A stretch of 64,000 nt of DNA from Ceratodon purpureus (lineage: Eukaryota; Streptophyta; Bryopsida; Pseudoditrichales; Ditrichaceae): the NCBI GenBank assembly GCA_014871385.1, contig CM026430.1, positions 4,009,040 through 4,073,039 on the forward strand. The letters are read 5' to 3'. The notes under the pieces were generated by a model that was not told the DNA's origin, searched no databases, and saw nothing but the letters and a program-made list of their open reading frames with translations. Made by a program: the position numbers and the translations under genes. Of this stretch, positions 25,201-37,103 are shown piece by piece. Position 1 is the first letter of the stretch. Each line of letters starts with the position of its first letter.

Positions 25201-25889
25201 TCATATGTGTACTTTAGAGCTTTTGGTGTAATGTCGGTTGCAGAGTGATGGTATAGAACATGAGGGTCATCTTCAAATTCATCATAGTCCATTTGATTAG
25301 AAGCTTAACATGCTTGTAAATTTCTCTGTGAATGTTGCTGTGAGTGTTTAGTTGATGGACGTTACCCTTGAATTTTGGACTTTGTAAGTGGTCATTAGGA
25401 TTTAATTCATTGTTTTGTAATCTTCACCCACAAGTTCGCCCAGATTGTAATCCTTTTTTTCATTTGGGTGTCATGATATTTGCAGATAATCGCATTTGAG
25501 AGGTTTTTGGTGCAAAGTCGGTTGCTTTGAGAGGTTGAAGTTGTAGAATTAGCCTCTGAGAGAGGGTAGTGGCCTTTGGGTCATCTCCAAAGGCACCCGG
25601 AGTTTGCTCAGATTGCCCTTGCAAGGAATTTTTGGGAGGTGGAGTTACTGAGGAGGAGAAAGTGTGGGTTACTCAAAATTTGTTGGGGAGAAGGTAGCTC
25701 ATGCGCTTGCGAGTAACAGAGCATTTGGGGGCGAAGTGGGTTGATTAGATTCAGAGATTGGAGCACGTTTTAGGTGTGGAGAGGTGGGTTGGTGGGGTTT
25801 AGGTGCCAGAGAGGAATTGTGGTTGTACGTTGGGGATTAGGTGCCACAAGAGGGTTGGGGCTGTGAGTTGGGGTCGGTGGGGGAGTGGA

Positions 25890-27989
25890 ATGGTGCGGAA
25901 CAGGCCGGATGGGGATGCGTTCTCCAGCAATCGGCGCTCTCCGGCTTTAATGCGGCGGAAGCGTGAATTGGAGCTGAAAGCTGCGCAGGACGGTGGAGAA
26001 TTCGGCAATGTGGACGGGAAGCCCGGGAGTCTCCGTCGTAGCTCTTCTTCCACAGCTAGGTTAACACCATTTTTTGTTGGTTTAGCTACTCATATTGTCG
26101 TTCCTTTCTTTTCGTTTCGAGGATCAGATTTTGCAACCGTTGTACATAATTTTTTCTCAGTGGTCATGCTTTTTGTTTCCTGGAAAGAGGCATATGTTAT
26201 TTTTGTTTCTTCTCCTTTTGATTCAGGCTTCTGTTTTAGTTGGATCTAGAATTAGGTTTAGATTGCTTTGTGGTCATGAGTCAATTTACTTCTCGGGATT
26301 AGCTGGATAATGAATTACGGTAGTTCATTGCTCCGAGTCTGTAGATTTGCATAGTTTTGATATTTCTTCCTTGCTTACTCTGGGTTTTGCATGTTGATGT
26401 TAGCAACATTGTTGTGAATTTTAGTATTGGAGTTTTACTTTTGATGCGTTTCAAGAGCAGTTCGAGAGCAGTCACTGTCTTTTCGACGAAATGTTATGTT
26501 TATAGCTGTTCAAGAATGCCTAGAGAATACTCTTGAGTATTGAGATTACCTTGGTTTTCAACTTTTCATGGCTGAGCTTCTGAAATACGCCTATCTTACA
26601 CGGATTGCATGACCTGCAGATTGGGAAACGAAATCATGTCAGGACCAGCAGAAGTCTCTGTTCATAGAAAGGTTTGCTAGTTCTTCTTATCTCTCCGCTT
26701 TTTGTTTCAATCAATCTGAAGACCTATGTGCATAATTCTTCCTTACAATTTCACTGGAGGGAGTTTAAACATTGGTAAAGTGATTGCCAATTTAGTTTTG
26801 TTTCCCACATTGGAACATGAGATCTGAAGGAGGCAATGTTGGGGTTAATGATTTGCATGCTTGCAAATCATGATTACCACAATGCTTTGTCTGCACTGCA
26901 AGGTTAAGGCAGGTCACTAGATGTCCGATTTCAGGCTACAACTCAATGTTTTTTTGGTTCGAACTTTAACTAGGTGCTTTGAGTCTCCTACTGATATCCC
27001 TTTCTTTTGTGATGGACAGAACGGATATTTTGAGGTCAAAGGCCACATGAACATGATTGTGGATCCTGACATTACGTATGATATCCTCACCGACCATGAG
27101 AACAACCCACAAATATTCAAAACCTTGTCCAAAGTTGAAGTGGAATACAAGGATGATATGAAACTGGTGACACAACACGCACACTGGAATCTTATGTTCT
27201 GGTCAGGAAACTTCGACATCAAAATGAAGGTTGAGGAAGATCGGAGCAACCGAAAAGTCGCCTTCAAATTGTAAGAGTACAATCCTGTTTTGGTAACCTC
27301 GCCCTTAGTTGTTTGCTAGAGAACCGCAAGTTAAACGAGTTGTTCGCAAAATTTGTAAACTTTTACCTTTTGGTAGGTTTTTTTTATTGATACAACGTGA
27401 TGTTCGATTCTCTGTTGACGGTTGACATTGTCTGTTGTGAGCTGCAGAACCGAACCTGGTTTCTTAAAACTATTCAATGGCCACTGGGGAATCGAGCCTT
27501 GGATGCAGGAAGGAAAGCAAGTGGGCTCCAAAGTTGTGGTCACTCAGGAAGTTCTGCCATCAATACTGCCACCAGGACCTTTAGGTAACCCCAAGTATCT
27601 TTAGCTGCCACTAATTGTCTGAACGGATGTTCGATCAGTTATGAGCATAAGCTGGCTAAATATTTTATTGCAATCGATTTGGTTACAATCGCTGCACACA
27701 ATCTTTTGTGACCCTATTCTTTACTCATTTGGCATCTTCTTCTTTCATTTGTACTATAGTATGTACTTAACTGCTGTTATGCACATCCGTTTTTAATTCT
27801 ATGTACGTCTTCTGGTCAATACTTTGTTTTACGTTTGTTGTATATATATTTGTTCTGATCTGAACACGTATGACGCCAGGTGGGTACGTGTCTAGAATTA
27901 TGGGCAATCAAGTGAAAGCTGCTCTGCAAGATTTGTCAGTGGAAGCTGAGCGGCTGCAACTTTGTAAAGGATCAAGTGTGGCGAAGTAG
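25890..27989 (+). CDS. SRPBCC / Coq10-like polyketide cyclase-dehydrase family protein
   Basis: Five exons: 25890-26059, 26620-26671, 27020-27270, 27448-27584 and 27880-27989, with phases 2, 0, 2 and 1 consistent at every junction; 239 residues. The first 74 residues are basic and Ser/Arg-rich and could be a targeting or disordered leader. Residues from about 75 resemble a START/SRPBCC hydrophobic-ligand fold: NGYFEVKGHMNM strand, ITYDILTDHENNPQIF (the family's YDVLTDYENLPEF-like helix), SKVEVEYKDD, then HWNLMFWSGNFDIKMKVEED. The C-terminal part contains FLKLFNGHWGIEPW and a final helix RIMGNQVKAALQDLSVEAER. Such proteins bind lipids or aromatic ligands, but no substrate can be assigned here. 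The ATG at 25,890 is the first in frame; a later ATG at about 26,635 is a possible alternative. Confidence 0.85.
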
Positions 27990-29388
27990 GCTTTAATGAG
28001 TTCTAACTTGCGACTCAGTGGCAACCACACTTCAGACACAGATTTCTTTTGCAAATTCCTGTACACCTTGTCAGTCCAAGCACTTGGATTCAAATGGTGA
28101 GTATTTTTTGGTTTTAATAAATAAATATTTGTTTATGAAATCTTTTACAGGATATTTTTTTTTTTTTGAGTTTTTAATAAATTTAAAAAGAAATAGTGGA
28201 GCCTGCCTCTTACACTCGGCGAAGCCTTTGACAGAGCTATTTTAGTGAGTTTGTTTTTGACATGTAAGTTCTCAGCCATGGTTAACTTGTGGTGAACCTG
28301 AAGCAAAGAATAATAGGTTGTGGTTTGTGCAGGATTTTTGAGGCGAACATGTACATTACTTATGCACTACAACTTGACAGGACGACTAGTTAGTGAGAAA
28401 GATCTATTCTGTAGCACATAGGTGTGGTAGTCACAAAAACTCTTATTACTCTAGAGAAATTAGAGAAGTGAATGGCAGGAGCTAGACACTTATTCATTTT
28501 TTTGATTGGGTTGGATTTTTAGTCTCTTGGGGCACACTTAAATTGCCTCCTGAAATTCATAATTTTTGGCTTGGTGTGTACAGCGCTTGATTGGAAAAAG
28601 TTGATTCATAAAGTTGAGATCAGTTCTTTTGAGATAGAACTAGTTCTGAGCATCCCAAGCGTATCTATGATGCAGTCTTTTACTAACTTCAGGATTTGCT
28701 CTCAAAGTGATCATGTTTGAAATAGTTTGAATGGATTTGAGATCAAATTAGAGGTTGCAAAGAATCAAAAATTGTGCAATTCTCTTCATGGATATACCTT
28801 ATTCGTTGCTTAAACGAAAAATATTTAGTGTTGTCCAACACATAATTTACAGGTGAGAAACTACAAGCTACAATCTCTTGCCATGGTGCCCTAGGTGTAT
28901 CAGCATGGGTAACGGGTTCACAGACTACAATTCACTGCAAATTGCCGAGAATATCGACTCAAAGGTCTACTCCAGTGAAGGAGCTCCTCGAAAGCCTCCT
29001 TCAAACTAATTACTGAAATACACCCCTTCGTTGATATAACTCCAGGGAAAATTCCAACAGCCTCTTGTGATGTTTCTCACTGAGTCGTCACTCATGTGTA
29101 AGAAACAGATCAACAATCGTGTCAACAAATCGTGTCAACGAATATGTGGAAGTGCTAAAGCCCGTCACTAGAATTGGATTGTAGGGGAAGTTCAAAAGAC
29201 TATATACTCTATCAAAATTGTGGGGGCACTTCGATGTGCAATTAATAATATATCATGTCCTTTAACTACCAAAGGAGCTGAAGAAGTATTGGATGCTTTA
29301 AAATGGACACCTTATTGTTAAGCATCAAGACACGGTAAAGAACAAGAGAGCTTACATATTTTTGCAAATAACAAAGGAGAAACTCGAT
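27990..29388. other. Intergenic region between SRPBCC and FLA genes
   Basis: Holds the 3' flanks of both convergent genes (SRPBCC plus, FLA minus). Moderately AT-rich, with a poly-T run at about 28,158. No exon or repeat stands out. Confidence 0.6.
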
Positions 29389-30849
29389 TTACATTATTAG
29401 AGCGGCAGCAAGAGCGATGGATAATGCAAAGGCCCATTGTCCTGTAATGGCCGAGGTGGACGCGCCACTGACATGAATAGGGATGCTGGCCAAAGTCGCA
29501 TTCGGAAGCAACACTCGGTTAACGATGTATATTTTTGAGAAGCATACACTTACTTCACCTGGAGAAGCTGTTTGAAGTGTCGCATTGTTGGCCCCTCCAA
29601 TGAATGTCACAGAATTCTGCCAATATTCAGAAAAACATATTAGGCATTAGAAACATCAGATGAATGGGTCTAACCAGTCAAAAAAATAAATTACTCCCTC
29701 TGTCTTGCTAAAAGAGCATGGTTTGGTAAAATAATCTGTCTCAAAATAAGAGAGTGGTGTCTAAATTTGGCAACTTGTTTCTAAATTTGGCAACTTAATT
29801 CTAAATTTGGTCAATATGTTTCTAAATTTAGAACTGCCCTTAAATCTTCCATTATTAGCAAACCATGCTCTTTTAGTGAGACGGAGGGAGTACAAATTAA
29901 TGGACTGGAACACATTAGCATTGCGTAAATTTTCTCATTACATTGGCTCCCTTGGAGACAGTCAGGTTGTGTCCCTCAAGCATGGTGGTCAGACTCTGCC
30001 CATTCGAGGTCTTGGTAATGTCCAAGGCACCAACACCGGTAATGACATGATACAAAATAATACTTCCAGCTCGATTGTTATCTCTACAAACACCAAACAG
30101 AAACATAATTATCAGCAAAATCGGGTCCAACATTTATCAAATTAACAACCCATGTTCACAGTGCTCGAAGGCACTTACTTGTCAGTAATATTGGCGAAGG
30201 TCAAGTTATTCTGTTGGAGAGTAACATTGAAGGCATCGAAGGCATTATTGTTCGGCGCAACGAAGGTGACGTTGTCGGTGATGTCGGTGTTGTTAATCCT
30301 GTCTGTGAGGCCAGCTTCGTTGATGAATTGCACGAGAGTCGACAGATCCGGGAATTGGTTCATGGTGTTAACCAGACCAGTCTGACAAGTCTGCAGGAGA
30401 GTATGAAAAAACCAAATTGCCAAAGAGTCATTACAATTCACATTTTCTACGGCCCTAGCATATTTCAAGCTGAAGTTGCACAACTCTCCGCAACACAATC
30501 TCCGAGCAAGCTAGACAGGTAGCCTCATGTATGTGAGTGGTTCTAGATTTCCATAAAAGAACCAATTTGCTACCACTACCACGATTCATGGCAAATCTCT
30601 TCTCAAACATTACATAACAGGGGGCTTTGGACGGATTACTCTTCGGCAACTGTGTGGTTATGTCTAACTTCGGTGAGTAACAAACTTGCTATACTGAAGA
30701 TTTCTGTAGTAAACCGTCCAAACTTCCCTGTGTGCGTATCCGGGCAATTGATGTATCTATGAACCTAAGTAATTTCTTACCTGAGCAGAAGTGTTAAGGA
30801 CGACAGCTAGCACCATGACCAGTATGAGGACACAGCTCCGGGCAGCCAT
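29389..30849 (-). CDS. Single-FAS1 fasciclin-like arabinogalactan protein
   Basis: Four exons: 30849-30781, 30390-30179, 30083-29942 and 29616-29389, with phases 0, 2 and 0; 216 residues. The first exon is only 23 codons and encodes a typical signal peptide (MAARSCVLILVMVLAVV...SAQ). Residues 24-185 form one FAS1 domain: VTFVAPNNNAFDAF (H1 box), SIILYHVI with the YH motif, and KIYIVNRVLLP at the end. At least six N-glycosylation sequons are visible. Residues 192-216 are a small-residue stretch followed by a hydrophobic tail, which fits a GPI-anchor signal. The protein would sit on the outer plasma membrane or cell wall and act in adhesion. Unlike most FLAs it lacks an obvious Pro/Ala/Ser-rich AG glycomodule. 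Intron 3 contains a MITE. Confidence 0.93.
29694..29890. mobile_element. Stowaway-like (Tc1/mariner) MITE in FLA intron 3
   Basis: A 197-bp element flanked by TA at 29,692-29,693 and 29,891-29,892. The ends begin CTCCCTCTGTCTTGCTAAAA on the left and CTCCCTCCGTCTCACTAAAA on the reverse complement of the right. Both continue into GAGCATGGTTTG, giving TIRs of over 30 bp. CTCCCTCCGT is the classic Stowaway terminus and TA its target site. The interior has four tandem copies of a TCTAAATTTGG-containing unit (about 29,759-29,830). It fills about 60% of the intron and does not touch the splice sites. Confidence 0.95.
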
Positions 30850-31504
30850 TGAGAATGCAATTGCAACTCCTGATTCCACAACAGTTTACATAAACGGTGC
30901 CACAGAGCGGAGGAATTGATGTACGACGTAGAGTCTAGTCTGCAAGCCGAACCATTAAGAGCAGAATGGGTATGCTTTTGAAGGTTTTAGGATTCGGCCC
31001 TGCAATATGCAAGATGTAAGATGGGTAAAAGGAAATCTTCAACACATGTGCAAAGAGAGTTTCTTTGGGGTCACAACTCTCTACTAGAAGTCATTTAGGG
31101 ATGCCAGGATTTGCGTTTTGCAACTGCATTATAAGGGGATGGGAGAAAATGTCTAAACATGAGTCAAATATCCTCTGCACATGCGTTGAAGATGAAAAGG
31201 AATGACAACAAGTCTCTGGTGTGCCCCGTAACTTACTCCCTGAAATTTTGACTTTCTCCATGGTTTCTTTTAGAGCATTTTTTTTGTTCTCATACAACCA
31301 TGCACTAATGTCACTCTTCAACAGCTTGTCTGCCCCAGCCTGTAATATATGCTGCATGAACTAGGTCAACAATGCAAGACGTCCGAATGAGATGATTTAC
31401 CAACCAATTAAGCGTTTTGATGCTAAGAATCACTAAGAAAGTCCAGAAGCTGGTAGGCGTGACCTTGGTGGAGCTGTTGGACTCTCGATTGAATATGAGA
31501 GCCC

Positions 31505-32041
31505 TCGGGTACAACATGCTTACGAATTTTTGCATTCACAGGGGAAAAAAAACTTCATTGCTGTCAACTTTGCCGCCCTCCCAAGAGCTCAAAAACTGGA
31601 ATTTTACTATGAAAATTTTACCACGTCATCATCTTTAAGTTAATAACACGTGTACCAAATTTCAAGGCCAGATGATCTACACAGAAAAAGATATTCAAAA
31701 TCTATCAACATGTGTAGCTAAGAAAAATAAAATCAATACTATCAACTTTGACACCCTCCCAAAGATTGGAAAAACAGAATTTGGCCATGAAAATTTTAGC
31801 ACAAGATCATCTCTATGTTGATAATATGTGGAAAAATTTCAAGTTCGAAAAATTTGACCATAAAGAGATATTTGAAATCTACCAATTGATAAGTGTAGTT
31901 TGAAAGAAACAATTTCACTACTGCCCACTTCAACACCCTCCCAAGGGTTGAAAAATTGTTTATTTACCATGAAAACTTTAGCACAAGATCATCTCTATGT
32001 TGATAATATGTGTGACAAATTCGTAAGCATGTTGTACCCGA
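31505..32041. mobile_element. Candidate nonautonomous element: 25-bp TIRs around about 180-bp tandem repeats
   Basis: Bases 31,505-31,529 are the exact reverse complement of 32,017-32,041. Between them lie three diverged direct copies starting near 31,566, 31,742 and 31,925, each opening with an ACTTTGnCnCCCTCCC-like phrase. Period is about 176-183 bp. The family is unknown and no clear target duplication was found. Confidence 0.6.
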
Positions 32042-32865
32042 CTGTACAATGGTACTTGTTGAACCTCACAGCTTATGTGCTCACACACGTCTTCACGTCT
32101 ACAAGAACGATGTCACACCCGGCACAAGCTGCCGTTAATTTGTAGTCCTGCTCTTCACCTCATGATGTGTTCTGTCAATGTTTATGTGGAAACTGAGTAC
32201 TTCTCCACATGATTTCGTGCACAAAGACACGATAGCCTCCAAAAGATATTTGATGATCTTCTGCCCTGTTTAGCTTTCCATGTTGCAAGGACTTCTGCAG
32301 CAACATCTGGAACATAAGCTGAACATCTAGAGTTGAACATAAGTTGGTATTATAAGTCTGGGTGATATAAGTTGCCAAACTTGCAGACACTGAAGTTGCC
32401 CAACTCGGAACTGTACGTGTAGATCTAGACACCTCAGTGTAACAGCATTTGTCCGCATTTAGTACTGCGAAGAGAGAAATATTAGAGATCGATCAGCTGC
32501 AATCCATGAGGCTGCCAGGAAACGATCAGGAATGTGGATCCACGATCAATGGATCATAGATTGGAATCCTCATGACGCACTTGTGATCGATTCATTGAGC
32601 CATAGTTCCTTTGACGACAGTGTTAGCTCGGAGGAGGATCATATCGACGTATGTAACTTAGACATTTAGTATAAATTCCTTGATTCCAGTCCACCGAAAT
32701 GACTTCCACTGAGTGATGATGTTCTCGTACCTCCATTGCTTGCATTGCGTGTGTCCATCACTTTCCTTACCAACACAGGTGGCCCTCTCGGCACCAAAGT
32801 TTTGGGAAGTTTCAGAGGTCATCTAGCTATTCTCCTCTTTTTACTAAGAGTATTCAGTAATTTAT

Positions 32866-33105
32866 ATATGATATTTATGTGATACTTGGGTGATACGAAT
32901 GTGATACTTGGATGATAATAATGTGATGCTTGGGTGATACTAATGTGATACTTGGATGATAATAATGTGATGCTTGGATGATACTAATGTAATACTAGTG
33001 TGATACTAATGTGATACTAATGTGATACTAATGTGATACTAATGTGATACTAATGTGATACTTGGGCAATACTTGGGTGATATTAATGTAATACTTATGT
33101 AAGAT
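32866..33105. repeat. Minisatellite based on an 11-bp TGATACTAATG unit
   Basis: Repeats of TGATACTAATG and relatives such as TGATACTTGGG and TGATAATAATG run for about 240 bp. The middle part (about 33,000-33,060) is a regular 11-bp array. Confidence 0.9.
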
Positions 33106-33437
33106 TTTGATTTTGGATTGGATAAAATCCTAAACCTCCAAAATCAAATCCGGAATATGGCACTTTCATTTGGCTAACATAAAACTAATTGCTGGATCTC
33201 CCCAATCATTGCTCTGCACCTGGCATTCATTCTCCTCCAAATTTTGGTGAATTTTTGAAGTTTCTGTGATCTAATAGATATTATGCAAATTTTGAGGATA
33301 AAATGAGTACTTGCTGCAATTTTGGGCAGATTTCAACATGCCCTAATAGTGTTTTCAAACTATAAGAGTCAACATTTACTAAATTATGAGAAATTTTGAA
33401 GCATGAATGGTTTTATCTAAAAGACATGATAATTGTC

Positions 33438-33745
33438 TATGGTAAACTGGCCTATAACCGCCACTTTTCTATGACCGCCATCTTCAGAAGTGGCGTTCCT
33501 CATCTATGAATACCCTATTTATGAACGCCCCCCCATCTATGAACACCCTAGTGGCAGTCATGGGATATTAGTGGTGACACCCTTTAAAATTCCATAACTA
33601 ATTCATATCATGTCCGAAAACTATGATTCCACCTCTTGTCTTCTTTAAATCTTAATTTTTATCACTGAAAAATAATTACAAAATACAACTACATGCCTAA
33701 TATTGCTAAATCCTTATTGTGGCGGTCATAGGCCAGTTTACCATA
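33438..33745. mobile_element. MITE with 25-bp TIRs and TA target duplication
   Basis: The left end starts TGGTAAACTGGCCTATAACC (from 33,440). The right end, ending at 33,743, is its reverse complement with one mismatch, giving 25-bp inverted repeats ending at ACCGCCAC/GTGGCGGT. TA flanks both ends (33,438-33,439 and 33,744-33,745). Size between TAs is 304 bp. TA target and size suggest a Tc1/mariner-type MITE of an unrecognised family. It appears inserted into an older dispersed repeat (see findings). Confidence 0.85.
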
Positions 33746-35063
33746 TATTGTGCCAAAATTATAGCTTCATTGTATAAAAATTGGTTTACTGAGAGCCTCA
33801 TTGGATACTAGATCATCTCATTTTGTTGAGTTGATGCTTTAGGGGTTTAAATTTAAAAAAAAATTGATTGACTTTCAAATTCATTGAAATATCCAATAGC
33901 AATTATATATACATATATATAATTAAAATTTTATAAAATTAAAATGGAATTATTTAAAATTATTTTTATTTAGTGATTCACTTGTATGTAAAGTGGTTAA
34001 ATATATGGACACTTTGTTTAAGAATGGAAGTTTATGGATTCAATTGTAAAATTATGATCACATAAAAAATTTAAATACTTAATTCATGATTGTGTTGAAT
34101 ATAAATCTAAAATCTAATATATTTTGATTTTTGATATAATCATTTTTTATATTAAAAAAAAATCACACATCAAAGTCTTTGACAAGATGCACCATTAAAG
34201 GCAATAACCTTCTTTTGTATGTTTTGATTTTTTTGATAGCCTAAAAGAAGCGCTTTTGAGTATATATACGACATTGTATTACATCTTTTTATTGTGAATT
34301 TTTCTCTATATTTAATATGTAATCAAGATAAATTGACATAATTTTTTTTCATAGATTACATATGATGGAAACTTTGGTCCCTTAATAAGTTGGAAATACT
34401 TAATTCAAATTTTCAAGAATTTGATGAATCTTCTTCCACCTTCTTTTGAAAATTATTCTTTATTTGTGGGGAGTTAAATTACACACTACACAAATGTTGA
34501 TAAAAGAATATTAGTTTACTCAACAAAATCAAATTCGTGTTTATACTACATTATCAATATCTCTAAATATAGTTGAAATTATAAACTATAACATTTTCTT
34601 TATTTCTTCAAGTATACCACAAAGAATGTTGAATTTTTATTATAAGTTGGATCTATGTTGAGATTGAGTAGCTTTAGTTTTTGTTCATTTTTGGCAAAAA
34701 CCAAAACTTTTTATAATTATAATATACTATATAACTCAGTAATAAGAAAGAAGTGCAAAGTTCTAAAATTAAGTGATCCATGTTTATATCATGATATTTA
34801 TAGGAATATACTTATCTTTACTACATTAATCACCACACAGAATTCCTACATGTGACAAATTACATATGCAATGAATTTGAAGTGCTCAAGTTAGAAGTAC
34901 TTGATTTAAGCTACAACAATTCCATAGATTCTATTTTACATTCTGTTAGAAATCCTTCTTTTTTCATCCAACAACTAGGGATTGATAATAGATTTCACAT
35001 TTGATTTTGGCTACTCTAAACCTCAAATTATCTCTACATCCATATGACTTAAGAAAAGATGAT

Positions 35064-36156
35064 TTAACCCCTAAAGCATTTGGCCATAAAATCCCAAATT
35101 CTGCCTCAATTTTGCCCTGTTTTAGTTTAAGGTAGAATTATGCAAATTCGAACATATTTTGAAGAATCTAACCGTAGGATCTAGTACCTAACTTGTACAT
35201 GTATGTGTCCACAAAATTTTAGATTGTAACTCCTCACCGTTTGGAAGATCATAAGGTTTGAACTTGACAAAAAAGTTTTTTTGGGTACTGCCCGGCAGGG
35301 ACAGCCACCCTTCGGAGAGTGAAACAGCCAATTTTTTCAGATCGTGTGGTTGGAGGCTCTTCAGTTTTGGGTTCTAAGGTGAGTTGGGAGTATACTCAAA
35401 AAAATTGAAGACAATACAACACACAGAAGCATTGGAAAACCACATTTCCACTGACGGGAGTCAAATGAAATGCATATACACTATCTCTTTTTCCACACTA
35501 CAAATGCCTAAGAAGATCATCTAATTTTTGAAATCCAAACGGTGTATACATGCATTTGTATGGAAATTAAATTGTAGAGGAAAGAAATCCAAAAAATAAA
35601 TAAATCCAAAATAGATATGAATTTTACAGCATATACTATGGTTTAGGAGGAGAAAATGGTGAAGGAAAAATGGGTGACGAAGGTGACCCAATCACTGTTG
35701 ATCTGTCTTGACAGTTTTTATAAAACTTGGAACTTTGACTGAATATATCTCAAGATCCGTACGGTCAAAGTTTACAAAATTTGATACGTAGACTAATTGA
35801 ATGGCTTTCAACAAGATCCTACGGTTGGATTTTTCAAAATCAAGTTTTAAAAAAATTGTGAAACGATTTCAGAAAGGATCATTTGGAAGTCACTGTAGAC
35901 TTTCACAGATTTGGTACACCACTTCCATCGGCCACACACCTGCCCGAGCTGCCCTGAATTGAATTTTGATCTTTGAACACCAATTATTTCTTAACTACGG
36001 GCCTGATGAAAGTAAAATTTGGTCTTGCTAGAAAGATATGACAATTTCCCATGCTGTGCCAAAGTTACACCTACATCCGATAAAATTTGACTCATAGGGA
36101 GCCTGACCAAACCCTAAATCATACCAAAATTGTTGAGTTGATGCTTTAGGGGTTAA
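35064..36156. mobile_element. TTAA-flanked 1.09-kb element with short TIRs, piggyBac-like by structure
   Basis: TTAA at 35,064-35,067 is followed by CCCCTAAAGCA. The right end reads TGCTTTAGGGG followed by TTAA at 36,153-36,156. TTAA target and C-rich short TIRs are hallmarks of piggyBac-type transposition. The interior is noncoding, so the element would be nonautonomous. The TIR is only 11-12 bp, so chance association is not excluded. Confidence 0.45.
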
Positions 36157-37103
36157 GAAAAATAAAATAAAATATATATTTCAATTAATAACAATTATTT
36201 CCTATAACTCAAATAACATTAATTTCATGCAAACCTTCATTGCCACCTGCTCCATATCTATGTCAAAGTCAATAGACTCATTTGTTTGATAAAAATAATT
36301 TTGTCCATATATACTTGTCTGTCCGTCCATTACAAGCTTATTCAACATGGAATTTAAATGCAATCGAAGTAACATTCCCTCTTTCAAAGAATTCATCTTC
36401 ACATCTTTGTAACAAAATGTACATTTTACACACCCTAGTATCTTTTCAGACCATGTAAACTTTAAAATGCACTCAATAACACACACTTTCATGATCACAC
36501 AAAACATCAAAAACTTTAAAAAATTAAAATTCACATGAAAATGGATTAAAATTTACTCCCATATCGATTGGCCTTTATTTCAATTTTTTTATTTCCATTG
36601 AGTCTGTTGTCTGAAAGGCAAACCTAAACATTACTTTCACTTTTTGAGCATCATTTCAATGTACCAAAAAAGGCAAAAAGTAAAAAGTAAAAGCACTCAT
36701 AGTCCTTTATTCCCTTCGGGAACCCTTTTTGAACATGAAAAGAAGAGAACGAATTGGGAACAGAAGGAGAACGATATGGGAACTTACAAGGGAACGAATG
36801 GCGAACGCGAAGGCAAGGCGAGAGGCGATGTTCGGTAGCGACGTACATCGCCCTCGCAACGCCATCGCCATCGCCATATCTGCCGCACCTCTTCAACGCG
36901 CCATAACTGCTGCGCTCCGGACAATTCTCCACGCTCGACCCGCTCATCGTCTCCGTTGCATCGCCCTATTTCCAACGAGCTCCTTCTTGCTCCATTCGCC
37001 GCCCAATTCCGCCTCCGGCAGCCCCTCTTTCGCCCTCCTCTGTTTTCTCCTCGCATTTCCACTCAATTCCGGCGGACGGCAGGATATCGCACGCTCTCTG
37101 CGT

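Larger units (their letters stand above)
17331..25889. other. AT-rich intergenic tract, no supportable gene
   Basis: Long AT-rich stretch with homopolymers and stop codons in all frames. Small structures within it are an inverted repeat at 21,075-21,135 and degenerate tandem repeats at about 24,826-25,200. A GC-richer patch at about 24,440-24,780 is open on the minus strand but has no recognisable domain. Bases 25,600-25,889 probably include the promoter and leader of the SRPBCC gene. Confidence 0.6.
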
